DNA of 64,000 bases. Origin: Aralia elata (Eukaryota > Streptophyta > Magnoliopsida > Apiales > Araliaceae). This document shows positions 12,470 to 25,059 of this stretch, one piece after another; within the stretch, counting starts at the first letter, position 1; every line of letters starts with the position of its first letter. The notes under the pieces are model-generated. The model saw nothing but the letters and a program-made list of their open reading frames with translations. It ran no database searches and was not told the DNA's origin. A program made the position numbers and the translations under genes. The stretch lies in assembly GCA_034770075.1 (NCBI GenBank), contig CM068384.1:101246433-101310432 (forward strand), written 5' to 3'.

Positions 12470-13490
12470 GAAAATAAATTGTAGAATCAATTTATTAAGA
12501 AGAAATGAGATGAGTATAGTTTATGATGAAGAAAATTATTAAAATAATTTATAATATTAAATTATTTTAATATAGTAAATTGGTGGTATTAAATATATTT
12601 AATAACCTCCATTTTATTGGATGAAATGTATGCATGTTATGTAATATAATGAATATATTATTATATATTTGTTTTGATTTGAAATAAATTGTAGAAATCA
12701 ATTTATTTAAAGAGACGGATAGCTTTAAAGATACAAAACTTTTGTATCTATTAATGAGCAAATTAAAATAATTTATTATATTAAATTATTTTAATAGGAG
12801 TATGATGTGAATAAATTGTTAGAAGTAATTTATAGATGGAGATTAAATTTAAATTATATTATGAAATAATATAATTTGATTATAAAGTCTTGTAATGAAT
12901 TCGTTATGAATTAAATTTCATGAGCAAGTTAATTAATTCACTTAATTAAATTGGTAAATTAAGGTAATATTTAAATTATGGTTAAATATATTAAAGCAAT
13001 ATATTTAATGAATAACAATAAATTGTTGAAGACAATTTATGGAAAAAAGAAGATGATTAAATTTAAATATACAAAATTTGTTGTATATATTAAATAAGTA
13101 AATTAAAATAGTTAATTGAATATTAATTATTTTAATTGGCCTGTTACATGGAATAAAGAGAACTAAAATATTTTATGGAATTAAATTATTTTAGTATAGA
13201 GAAATTATTTCATTAAATAAATTATTTTTATTTAATGTATGGCTTCCATTCTTATGGAAAAGAATTATGGATATTTTGTCATGATATTTAAAATATATCA
13301 TGTATATTTAATATACATAATACTTGGTGTGATAAGTACGGAGGATATTAAATTATATATTTCTAATATAAATAAATTGTTGAAAACAATTTATGGAAAG
13401 AATGAGATGACTAGATTTAATTATACAAAATTAATTGTACACATTAAATAAGTGAATTAAAATAATTAATTGAATATTAATTATTTTAAT
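12470..13490 (+). repeat. Five irregular copies of a hairpin-bearing repeat
   Basis: A short inverted repeat of the form ATAAATTGTTGAANACAATTTAT recurs near 12475, 12682, 12813, 13017 and 13372. It is followed in several copies by AAATAAGTRAATTAAAATA and TTAATTATTTTAATTGG. The last two copies are the most alike over about 120 bases. Confidence 0.65.
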
Positions 13491-14411
13491 TGGTTCGATA
13501 CACTAAATGTGTTATTTTATTAAAAGGATTAATTCTATATTTATTGGAAGAAATTTATATATGCGTGTATTTATAATACATTAAAATGTGTTAGATGTAT
13601 ATACGTAATATATGTATCATGTATATACGTATATATGTATGTAATGTATATAATATTACATGTATGTATTACGTTAAAACGTGATAGTATAATATAGGAA
13701 GGTATAAGTAAATGTTACATTATGTAATATATGGGTGGAAGGAATGCAGTACTGTAATGTATGTATGGAATACATATGGTACATAAATTAAGTCATGTGT
13801 GTATTGAGGTTGTATAATATAATGCATATAAGGAAGATATTTTATGAAGCATGAAATTAAGTATGGTGAGTCATGTGCTACTAACCTATTAAGCATGAGC
13901 TGTAATTCATATAGGCTAACCAAGGATACTAAGCTATTAAGCATGAGCTGTAACTCATTCTAGTATTGAATGATAACTTAGACTTCTCCTGGCATTTAGT
14001 TTTATCCCCATATTTGTACACATCTCAGTTTCTACGGACAAAGTGATGTTAAAGAAAGGATAATGGAATTCATAGCAGTGGGAAAACTAAGAGGAACTAT
14101 AAAAGGTTGGTTTGCTTAAGATCTTAATAGTGATACATATATGTGCATTAATTGAATTTCATTATCCCTTTGTGCTATTGGAGACATTATAAAATGATGA
14201 GACAAACTAATGTGAAATCATATACGAGTTACTGTACAAGAAATCTATAGGTTGGCGCTTTGTGTTGGTAAATAGAGGAATATCTGGGTTTTCAAGATTC
14301 ATGACAAACAACAATCCAATATAGTTTGATCACAGTTTGTAGATATATACCTACATATATAAATCGCAATCTATACGTCTCGGTGTGTATAATTTTTTGT
14401 TTGATTGAAAG

Positions 14412-15309
14412 GCGGATTATGGGAGTAGTGATGAATATTACACCGGGTCTGATTACTGTGATGAAGATGATGATGATCTTGAATCGTTAGACGATGAATT
14501 AGCTGGGGGCAGAGGTTCTTCCTCTAATTCTAAGGTAAAGGAGTCACTTTTTGCTACTTAGATGGAGGACTTGAAAAGAGTAACGGACTTGTTATCACTG
14601 AGGGAACATCATGTACGGACCGGACCTTACTTATTAATTATCGCTGGGATGTTAACATGATCTTCATAATGTTTGTGGAGAAGGGAAAAGATAAGTTATA
14701 TGCAGAGGCAAGTATGAATGTCTTTCCTCTACTCAGTGTTCTTCTAAAGTAATTTGGTGTGACATTTGTATGGAGGGTGTCCCTAATAGTGAGACAACAA
14801 GAATGAACTGCGGCCATTTCTTTTGCAATACTTGCTGGACAGAGCATTTTATAGTAAAGATAATGGATGGTCTGAGTAGACGCATCAGATGCATGGCCCA
14901 TAAGTGCAATGCAAGTAGTGATGAAGGAAAAATTAAAAATCTAGTTGGCTCAAGGGATCCTAATCTGGCAAAAAGATTTGAGCAATTTCTCCTAGAATCA
15001 TATATTGATGATAATAGGATGGCAAAATGGTGCCCTCGTGTTCCCCATTATGGGAATGCAATTCGTGTTGAGGATGATGAGTATTGTGAAGTTGAGTGTG
15101 CTTGTGGTCAACAATTCTGTTTCAGTTGCTCATCTGAAGCACACTCACCTTGTTCATGTCTAATGTGGGAGATGAGGACCAAGAAATGTAAGGATGAATC
15201 GGAGACAATTACTTAGATTACTGTAAACACAAAGCCATGCCCAAAATGCCACAAACCAGTGGAGAAAAATGGAGGATGTAATCATGTCGTGTGGCAAATG
15301 GAAAGGTAC
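14412..15309 (+). pseudogene. ARIADNE-type RBR E3 ubiquitin ligase fragment (ARI1/2/3-like)
   Basis: Translation follows the N-terminal two thirds of plant ARIADNE proteins, E2-binding RBR ubiquitin ligases. First comes an acidic start (DYGSSDEYY, then a D/E run), then a UBA-like stretch (MEDLKRVTDLLSLREHH), RING1 (CDIC, CGHFFCNTCWTEHF), an IBR domain (WCPRVPHYGNAIRVE, CGQQFCFSC) and the start of RING2 (PCPKCHKPVEKNGGCN). The only long open stretch is 14770-15216. Breaks: TAG before MEDLK (former CAG), a frameshift near 14720 ahead of the CSSKVIWCDIC stretch, TAG after DESETIT where relatives have NW, and a lost frame after NHV at the 3' edge. The catalytic Cys part of RING2 is absent. No introns are visible, so it came from an intronless gene or an RNA copy. 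It lies inside an LTR-like unit and cannot be functional. Confidence 0.85.
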
Positions 15310-16187
15310 GGGTATTAACAACTGACGAATAGAAGTTGAATGATGGACGTTAGCTGAACGTATAATGATAAACGTAAACCAAGGCAAGTTTTTCAGTTCC
15401 TTTGTGCCATCTGATCTTGATATTATATGAGATTTTTACAAATATGCTACATTATACTTTATGCTTGTTGAATTGTGAAGGTCAACTTATGACTAGAATT
15501 GATTGAGTTTTGGAACTCAGTCTTGATGTGATATGTGATATGCTAAACATATGAATTATATTGTTTAGAATTATGATAATCATGAGATACGAACAGAGCA
15601 TGAAATTATGTGCTATGTGAAACATGAAAGCTGTTAAATTTGTTGAGCTATCGAGCTCAATATGCAAAAATAAACTTTTTGCAGGTCAAGGATACAATGC
15701 AATATTATTTTCCATCTGATGATAGAGATTAGAAGACGTGCAAAAGAATACATTTTATTTATTTAGAAATTGTATTGAATCACGATGATGGTTCTTGAGA
15801 TGTGTAATTGACATTATGTAAAGTTTGAAATATTCAATAAATAAAGAATATATGTTCTGATTATGTTATGACGATTGCTTTGTAATATAAAGATTTATAG
15901 TGATAATACTATATCAGAAAGAATTCGTATTGAGGATTGAGTTGAACATACTCATGACTACTCTGATGAGATGAATCATAATAAAGTAAATATGATTCTG
16001 AAATATAAAATCCTAAAGGTTGCGATTCAGGGAATAGAAAGAAAGATATAATTTTTTTTAATTATCCGCATTTTCAGCTATTATTTCATCTTAGTATGAT
16101 GTAAAGCTGAATTAAGATAGTATCTAACGCACAAGGTCGGGATTAAGATTAGTCATTAGAAATAGTCCTGATTTTGGGGGCGTTACA

Positions 16188-17156
16188 GTTATTTCCAGAA
16201 ATGAATTTTGATATTTCCACAAACTCTTACTCACAAGAATGTAGATCCTGTTTACTATTCGTGTGATAGAAGGCATGTGAAACTATCAAATTCTCTTGTG
16301 AAAATATCAATTCTCTAAATTAAAAAAAAAAAGAAAAGAAATTATTTTTTTTTAAAAAAAATATTGATAAATAAACTCTTTTGTGAATAGAGGAAGTATA
16401 ATATTCAACATAAACATTGATATTTCACTTTGTGCAAGTTTAAAAACACTTCAAATTAAATTAAAAATATGGATGTATTACCTGCATTCATTATTTATTA
16501 ATTATTACATGATGCATGAAGTAAGATGGTTTGTCACTATCTATACATACATACATACATACATATATATATATATTATTTTTTAATTTTTTATGACAAG
16601 TATGTATCAACAACTATGTCAGGAAGAAATGGAATTTAATTTAAAGTACGTCTATATATTTCAATCCATTATATAGTTCACCATCTCCCTTATATAATCT
16701 TGAATTCACGGAATACTTCAACTCATGCTACTATTCTATGATTACTCGTACTACTAGTCTCATAGGAGAAGAAGACTTTTAGTTGACTGTCGTTTTTAAT
16801 AAAGAGGTCATTATAATTTAGAACGCTCGGGGCGGTTCCGGTAGGTTAATTTTTAAACTTTAGGGCAAAATTATTTTTTTGACCGGATATAAAATCACTT
16901 GTGTTCGATCTAGTAAAATTTTTATGAGAATTTTATCTATCACTGTAAAATATTATATTCAAGATCACTGCATTTTCTTTTAGGATGGGTGTCATCACAA
17001 AATTAAATTAATCTTAGACACACTTTCTATGAATAATTATATGGGATCCAATATGGATAAAAAGGTACATAATCCCTGTATGTAACTGCAGCAAGCAGTG
17101 CAAAAGAGAATCATCTCTTTTTTCGGTGGAGAAAATGAGGGAAAAATTAGGGATAA
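16188..17156 (+). repeat. Duplicated module, copy B, right part
   Basis: Continues copy B after the LTR-like unit: GAGGAAGTATAATATTCAAC (16390), CTTTGTGCAAGTTTAAAAAC (16429), ATACTTCAACTCATGCTAC (16712) and GGGGCGGTTCCGGTA (16829). It then runs, diverged, up to the solo LTR at 17157. (CATA)n and (TA)n runs lie at 16545-16576. Confidence 0.5.
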
Positions 17157-20100
17157 TGTGACGCCCCCAAATCTGGGGTCTCTTTACCCATAGATTCGGT
17201 GCTCACGGTACTACACATTCATCGTCTATTCTACCCATTCATCATTAATATAAGGACAGAAATGCAATTGCTACACATTACATAACGTCTTACTCTACAA
17301 ATCCCAGGTTCTAAGACCTTTACATAAGTACATAACATCTTAAGATAATTAATACAATCCAAAAAGATCACACATTCTTAGCATAAATTATTACAAAAGT
17401 GGATATGATATAATATCCTTCACTCGTTAACTTTTCCCTTGCCTTTGTCCTTGCGGGAACTCTCTGCCTGTTCTGCCTTAGCTGAAAGCATGTAATTAAA
17501 GCAAGGATGAGCATTCGATTGCTCAGCAAGTATAGCATATAAATAATAACAACATAAGAAATCATACTTCCAGTTCTACAACTGAACAATAGTTGAGAAC
17601 ACATTTTGAATAATTAGGAACAATGATAAGGTATTCCTTTACATTACGAACATTTCTAAACAACGTACTGAGTGGTCAAATGACCTTGAACTTTCTTCTT
17701 TCATCAAAGGGTTTAATAGTTTTATAACTATAAACCGAACATTTTTCCTCTGGGCACTTTAGGGGATCAGCCTATCATACCCTATGTTGTACAACATCTA
17801 TTTAACGTCTAAGCGTCAAGTTATCACCCGTATAGGGTCAATCGGTATTTCCGACCAAAAATAATTCCCCAATAATAGGGTTGTTCATCTCAGCTTTACA
17901 ATAAGGAAATCCAAGTCAAACAATGTGATTGGATAGCTACAATAAATATCAACATTATCTTGATGAATCATTCTCAAATCAACAAAGCAATTCAATATAA
18001 GTCTAGCCGAAACAATAGGCTTAGACAACCTTCTCAATAGTTTATGGAATATAGAACTTTAAAGCTTCAATAACATGCATTATAGCATAACTGGATATCT
18101 TGAATAAAAGTGAGAAAACTTGCACAATAATAATTTGTGAAAGCTTGGAATTTATATAACATCGGAAATTCGCACAATATATAAGAGTTGTACGATTTAA
18201 GAAACTTGCTCAAATATAAATTGAGTTGAGTTAGAAAACTTGCCTCGTGCACTGCTACAATAATATGATACACGCTCTTCAATTATCCTACACATATATG
18301 TGCACATAAACATACTACAATTAGTCACATACGCACAAACATCAACGGGTCACGCTATAAATTGCATCCCGTTTATTAAACGTTAACTAAATTAAATATA
18401 ACGTAGCCTTGAATCGTAGTTCTACTCTACGGCTTTAACCGATAGTTCGGGTATAAATAACTAACGTGTCCAATCATTTCTTGTATAAAAACTCCACTCC
18501 ATATCTTATAATGTTCGTGTTTTAAAACTTAGAACATCATCTTTCATCGTCAGAAGCATTACACGTGCATACGTGCATGCCCGACACCTTTCGATTGCCT
18601 CCAATTACACATCAGTCCTAAAGATGGTAAATTTCGAAATTTATCCAGTTATTAACTTCTAATTTTAATTAATGGAGGTTGTAGGTCTATCTCTAAGCTT
18701 TCCGAATCATCTTGAATCGCCCTAATCGGAGTCCGTATGAGAAAGTTATGGCCATTTTCCCAACGGACGTCGAAGATGAGTCGGGCAGCGCGTGCGGTCG
18801 GGCGGGCGGCACGCGGGGCGCTGAACCAGGCCATGGGCGCGGGCGCACCAAGGGACGCGCGGGCGCGCTAGTGTGGCCAGACCTCGCGATATTTTTTGAC
18901 CTTCCTTCATTCCAACCTTCATAAACTTCTTCTATACACGTTCAAATTGGTCCATTTCGGACTCTATGGACTCGTAAGACATGGGGCTACAACATATCAA
19001 AAATACAGAGCTACCCATTATCATTAACAAGTCCAAATCATAGGCTAAAGTGCAAGGTTATTACTCTGTTTTGGTGTTCTTGACATATTCTACCAATTTC
19101 TTCACCACCAACTCATTTTAACTCCTTTTTGCTTCATTCCAACTGGGTTATTCTCATAACCCATGGAAGTACAACATTATGACAACCAACAAAATTATCA
19201 AGCATGATTTTTAACCGTTTAACTCCCCTAAATCAGTCCGTTTACAGTCCATTGTCCAAGTTCGTCCATGTTCTTCATCCTTTAAGCAAAGGTAAGGATT
19301 TCTATCACTTTGTTGCACTTTCAAAAGTTATTAAGAGGGTTCTCAAGGTCATAACAACCATTCTTAATCGATTAAACACAACCAACAATAACAATACTCA
19401 ACAAAAATCAAACCAAGCACATAAGCTTTAAAAACAGAGCTAGCTTGAACGGATGAAGGAATAGGTTTGGAGTTTGTTGTTTACCTATGAGATTCTTGTT
19501 CTTGGATGCTATGAAGCTTGGCTAAGGCTTGAAGCTCTTCTCTTCTTCTTTCTCTACTATTCTCCGAGCTCCTCCTTCTTGTTTCAAGACACCCACTTCT
19601 TCTTTCTTCCTCACCCACTTGGTTTCTCTCTCTAACTTCTTCTTCTTCTGCAGTTTTACCTCCTCTCTCCCTCCTTCTTGCAATGAACTGAGCTATGAAC
19701 AATCAAGAAAAGGGAAGGGATGAAATGGTATGGGAGATGGAAATGGTTTGGCTCAACCGAGCTCTTCTTCTCTTCTCCTTCTCTTTCCTCTGTAACTGTT
19801 TTCTCTCAATTCTCTTCTCTCTCTCTAACACTCTCTGCAGCAACAAGGAACTTAGAGGAATGAAATGGCTGAGCACAATGCAAGCTCGGGAGAATGACTT
19901 AGCAATAACCAAGAGGGATGTTTACAAATTTGCAAGGCTCAATGCCTTGTGTACTGAACTCGGGCGACATCATGCCGCAACCTCCCTGTTGTCAACTTCT
20001 AATTGGCCAAGGCTTAAATGTCTTCCCACTTGCACCAAATATACACATAAATATATCCAAGTACTCCCACTTTGTACCAAATTTGGTAAATAACTCTACC

Positions 20101-20539
20101 CAAAATTAAAATGGGTACTCCCATAAAATATTAGGACGCGTAAAAATAATTATTATGGGATTTGTCCAATTATTCGGAACACCCATATAATACATTCGGA
20201 TACGGATTAAATCACGTATCAGCTCAAATAAAATTTCTGACACTTGAAAAAATTATTCCTTCGCATACACGTCTCATACAAATTAACAGAAATTAAAAAA
20301 AAAGGACATAAAATATTCGGGCGTGAATATTGCCTCGGGAAGCGTGCCTTGTGAATAGTGATTTGCGATTGTTCGCGAAATCAATTTATTCACTTCCACG
20401 AGACACAACACATAAAAATCATAAATTCACATCATCCAGGTTATTAAATAACTTTAAAACACATCACATAAAAATAAAAATTTTAATCCATTCATTTAAA
20501 TAAATAAATAAAAAATATACAAGATTCGCGATGGTTACA
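17157..20539 (-). mobile_element. Solo LTR of the Tekay-like Gypsy family (long variant)
   Basis: Starts TGTGACGCCCCCAAATC and ends GCGATGGTTACA, matching the ends of the two LTRs of the full Gypsy element (26580-28744, 37020-39202). Both sides carry GATAA (17152-17156 and 20540-20544), a 5-bp target duplication. There is no internal region, so it is a solo LTR left by recombination. At 3383 bp it is about 1.2 kb longer than the other two; the extra sequence lies between about 18245 and 19480 and includes a GC-rich patch at 18775-18890. By homology the transcribed strand is minus. Confidence 0.88.
18775..18890. other. GC-rich patch in the solo LTR
   Basis: A stretch with many GCGCG and GGCGGGC runs, strikingly unlike the surrounding AT-rich DNA. 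GC-rich patches after a conserved GAGAAAGTTATGGCC-like stretch are seen in other plant Gypsy LTRs; I know no function. It holds only a short, unsupported open frame. Confidence 0.6.
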
Positions 20540-21389
20540 GATAAAGGGGAATTGGGTTTAGCACATTTAGACATGCCCCATGAAAATATTCATTGCAATC
20601 GGTGCACTTGTAACATGTGCCGAGGGCGGCCAAGATGACCAACAATCGTTCCGGTAGGACTTTGGTTTTGCGATGATGATGCTGGGGTCTACATTGCTAT
20701 GATATTTTTGGGTGCACAACTTGCATGAAATAAAAAATTAGAAAAGATATATATTAATTATCACTAAAAATATGTTGATTTTGTTGCAAATAGACATATT
20801 TATTAATTATTTATTATTATTTGTATTAATTTGTAAATTATATTATTGTGTCTACTTTTTAAGAATGTTAATAAGCAGGGGTCGAGTTTTATATTTCCCG
20901 CCCTCGCATTGTACAACTGGAGTTTATATTACTGTTTAATTATTATTTATATTTCTTTAAAAATATTATATTATACTATACTATTTAATTATTGTTAGAT
21001 TTTGTTTTTGGTACTTATAATAGATTTGAGTTTTTTTTATATTAAAGTATTAAATTTCTTTAATAAATATGTTAAAAGAAATTATCACTATTATAATATC
21101 AACAACCAATCAAATTAAATCTCATTAAAAAAAGGAAGAAATAAACTCATAAAAAAACCCCACATAAAGAAATAAATAAACTCACCTAAGTAAAAATTAA
21201 ACCTGAGACCATAGAATTGCTTTGAAACTCTCTTTTGATATCAAGGAATTATGAGTCTGAGGAGAGATATTAATAACATAGAAGTATAAATATTATAAAG
21301 CAGGAGAAAATAGTTGGCAATTAATTTAGTGTAAATAAAATAGTGAAATTTTTTTGATTTCCTATTTTACTCTTTAAACTTTTTTTATT
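20540..21389. other. Spacer between solo LTR and module copy C
   Basis: AT-rich apart from the first 170 bases. These translate into a cysteine-containing stretch on either strand (minus: CYKCTDCNEYFHGAC), but without a start, a long frame or a family I can name. The rest shows nothing. Confidence 0.4.
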
Positions 21390-23372
21390 CAATTTTAACA
21401 TCGCATTTTTTTTCTTTTTAACACACACATAATGTGTGTCATGTAAACTAGTATACATAGAAAAATAGGGGTGGCCGTGTTTTTGGTTTTACGTGTTGAA
21501 GATTTATAATATTTAGAGCAATTAATTATGATAAACCCTGAACGACAATAATAACTACAAGTTTTCTTTTTAGCAAAAGGAACAACTACAAGTTTTCTAG
21601 TAGTGTGAGAGTGACTGTTGGGGTTTTCTTTGCAGCTACTAAACAACTTCCAAGTTGGCTCTACTAAAGTACTAAGTGATTGACATTTGCACAAGTGAGA
21701 ACCATCAAAGAGGATCTAAAAGATCATGAAGGAGAATCTATATAACTCGTTTATCTTGGTTGAATATTAATTTATATTCAGGTTTGATTTATATTGATAT
21801 ATAAGACGGTTGATACATTGTCCTAACAAAATATAATATAATGTTGTTAGAGTAATAAGTGGTGTTAGAAGTGTTAAAATTTACTAGGACAAATTAATTA
21901 CAAAAGTGTTGTCAATATATATTTGCTCTGAGCCTATCATTTTTTCTCCGTCTATACCAACATCCATATATAAAGTAATTCATATAATAATTATATATAA
22001 ATCTTTTTACTTATATCTTAAGGGTCAGAAATATTGAATTAATTACTTGTTAATTACAAAAGAGTAGGATTTTTTATTTTCAAATCGGAAGAGTACTTGT
22101 GATTTTATGATATTTATGTTGTTTAATACGTAAGTTCTAACTTATGTTAACCAAATCAAGTTTAATATGAAAGTGAGATGCATACAAATTTTGATTTAAG
22201 GATAGTCAGTATTACATTTTATATACTAGAGAGGTACTACTGCCTGTTAATTACTTAAAAAATCAAGTGGTAACGAGTGTTATGATTTTTAGCAAGTGAT
22301 GTCAATGTTTTAAGCTCTAGGATATGATTGTTTTGTTCAAAATAATCCCTATGTTTCAAAAATAAAGATAAATTTTTTTTAGTCCGTTTTAAAATTAGAA
22401 ATATATTTCTATTTTAGAACTATAAAGTGAAATCATATTTCTAATTTGTCATTACTTTTTTATTATCATTTCCAATATCAAATCATCATAGTTGAATTCT
22501 TAATTAAGTAATACTAAGGCTATGTTTGAGAATATAAAATTATCCTTAAAAGTATCTCTAATTATGGAGAGAAGAAGTGATGGAAAGAAATATTGTGAAC
22601 CCCATTTCACAAATAAAATTTACTTTTCCTAAATCCCAATAGAGGAATAAGATAAATATAAAGAGTTGTAATTAATAGTTTTATTTTTTTGTGAAAACTT
22701 AGTATAAAGAGTTTTAAAGATGCCAAAGTAAAGTTTGTTTAATTTGTCGCTAAATATCATATTTGTGTCGCTAAAGTGTGTATTAAAAAAAATTGGAGGA
22801 TAAATGTAATAAAAGAAATCCTAATCCTCTTGTATATTTGTTCAAAATAAAAAGAATAAATTAACCAACACCTGGCTAAGTTAGGAAAAAATAATACCTA
22901 AGAATACCTAGCCTACACGTTTACACTTGATAGGAATCGAATTAGTTATAATTGACTGTGGCAATTAAATAAAAGGTCAACGGCTAACTATCGCAACATG
23001 CAAATTAAAGTTTGTAAAATTGGCAAGAGGATGATGTTAGATGATGCCCCGATGGGATAATTAAATGATGACAACTGAATACACAATGTATAAGTTCTAA
23101 ATAAAACAGAAGTAACATATTGATGCTAAATGAAAAATAAAATAACCGAATATTATTGTACATAAAAAATAAGAGATAAAAAGTGATGAAATTTTTTGTT
23201 TTAATATAAATAAATAATGACTCGTAACTTTAAAATCATAAAATGTCAAATGTAACTAAAAAGATCATTCAGATACACCCATTATTGAATAAGATTTAAA
23301 TTTTTGACTTATTGATTAAAAGATACTTATTAAGATGGCGTTTCTTTATTAAGTAATAAGTTCTAAATGATA

Positions 23373-23417
<45 letters not shown>

Positions 23418-24590
23418 GTACATAAAAAATGATTAAAAGCATAGTTTTAAGATATTGTTTAGACAAAACAAAACATCCCCTAATCTTATTTTATATACGC
23501 GTCCAATATGAAGCAGATTAATAAATATTATAAATAATTTTATGCACACAAAACTTGTGTACAAATGATAGAACTTATTTAATGCATACAAATAAAAATG
23601 TATAGAAATTCAAATAATAAGTTTCACTTTTTAGTTTTTTTTATACGGTTAATTATGCTTAATTTTTTATATATAATTTATATACATAAAAATGCTCTAA
23701 ATATTATTAGGATTATGTTGAAACAGTCCATATTCGTCTAGCATTACTAAAAACCGAAGCATTACTTTTTTGTAGAAAGTTTGTTGAAATAGTGGTGCAT
23801 GTTCAACAAATCTCACCAAAAAATATATACAAAGACTAGAAAAAAAATATGTAAGATAAGAAGTCAACTTAATCAGTGTAGACCCAATGATCCCTTTGTT
23901 CCATAACGACACAAGCATTTAATCCCTTTGTTCCATAAAAACAAAAAAAAAAGAGGTTTATTTGTTAATTTTATTCTCCACAAAATGATTTAGTTTTAAT
24001 GATAATAACATAGAATGGCATGATACCCTCAAATTTTTTATTAATTTATTATCATGCCTTGATCACTACTAAATTAACAATTAACTTTTTAGAAATAAAT
24101 ATAAAACAAAATTGTATCTTAATATTTACATATTTTATAAATAAGACTCTTTCAAATAACGGATATAGATTTATATTTCCTCAGTTTCACACACAAAAAA
24201 AATCCTTTTTTAAATTTTTATAAACTTTAATTATATATTTTTATTTAATATTTATGCTTAAATTTTATATATTATAATACTAAACTTGTAAACATTATGT
24301 CATACAATACTCACATAAAAAAAAACTTAAAGAATTCTTTTTTTGAAGCAAAAAAAATAAATAAATAACAGTTGAACTCTATTGTGAACAGAGGGAGTAT
24401 AAATGTATAATATTCAACTTAAACGTCTATGCTATCATTTTGTGCAAGTTTAGAAACACTTTAAATATGCATTTCTTTTTCATCTGCAAAAATGAATTTT
24501 TTATTAATATTAAATCTCAAATCCAAACCCAAACATTAAATATGCATGTACCGAGGAGAGTGACTATGCCAGTATATATAGAGGTTTTAG
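21390..24590 (+). repeat. Duplicated module, copy C
   Basis: Contains most segments of the module in order: the ACAAGTTTTCTAGTAGTGTG block (21589), TCTATATAACTCGTTTATC (21736), ACCCCATTTCACAAATAAAA (22598), GTTGAAACAGTCCATATTCG (23716), a Stowaway-like MITE (about 24175-24398) and TTCAACTTAAACGTCTATGC (24415). A second, truncated start (CATTAAATATGCATGTACCGA) follows at 24533. A (TA)n run lies at 23378-23414. Confidence 0.6.
21395..21694 (-). pseudogene. Open frame shared by module copies C, D and E, family unknown
   Basis: On the minus strand copy C encodes PTWKLFSSCKENPNSHS then HTTRKLVVVPF, and copy E (47544-47356) encodes nearly the same peptide (PTWKLFCSGKENSNSHS, HTTRKLVVVPF). Copy D (about 25317-25180) lacks the internal ACAAGTTTTCT duplication. 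An insertion in copy C breaks the N-terminal frame used in copy E. I do not recognise the peptide; with three frames already diverging it is more likely a relic or chance frame than a gene. Confidence 0.3.
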
Positions 24591-25059
24591 TTTTTTATTA
24601 ATAGTTAATTGTATTATTAGTTAAATAATATAGTTGTAGAAATAACCAACTTCTTATGATCACCTTACACAATATAAATTTATTATTATTTTTATTACTA
24701 AAATATTTGTAAGAATTTGATATTTTTATTAATGAAAATATTAGTTTCACGAGATCCTCTCTCTCATGTAGGTGGACCATCTTACTATTCATCTGAAGAG
24801 AAATTTGTGGAACTATCATTTTTATTTGTGAAAATAATAGTTCTCTATTCATATAATATAATACAATCACCAATTATATGATTTAATAAAAAAATAATGA
24901 ATTACGTCATCTAATAAAATATATTTACAAAAAATATCAACATAATAATTCAACAAAAAGAGATATGTGCTTCGAGTGAGATAATGAGTTAATTCAAAGT
25001 AATACGCGAAATTAAATAAAGATGCAAAATTCAAAAGATTTGAATTATGACTTCAACTA
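24591..25059. other. Spacer between module copies C and D
   Basis: AT-rich, with no coding or repeat end recognised. A stretch at 24745-24850 weakly resembles 16200-16310 in module copy B. Confidence 0.4.

Larger units (their letters stand above)
12303..16187 (+). mobile_element. LTR-like unit (solo LTR or composite) with a captured ARIADNE fragment
   Basis: Begins TGTTATGACCCGG and ends GGGGGCGTTACA (TG..CA). It is flanked on both sides by GTTAT (12298-12302 and 16188-16192), a 5-bp duplication typical of LTR elements. Its 3' end resembles that of the Gypsy LTRs in this window, and it has the TTGAGC..GCTCAA hairpin at 15643-15660 that recurs in those LTRs. No gag or pol is present, so the 3885 bp are best read as a long solo LTR that acquired extra sequence. 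An ARIADNE E3 ligase pseudogene lies inside at about 14.4-15.3 kb. Confidence 0.7.

Noticed and set aside
20560..20720. Zinc-finger or DC1-type coding exon (CYKCTDCNEYFHGAC on the minus strand)
   Set aside because: Too short, no start or splice evidence, and no family match I can defend.
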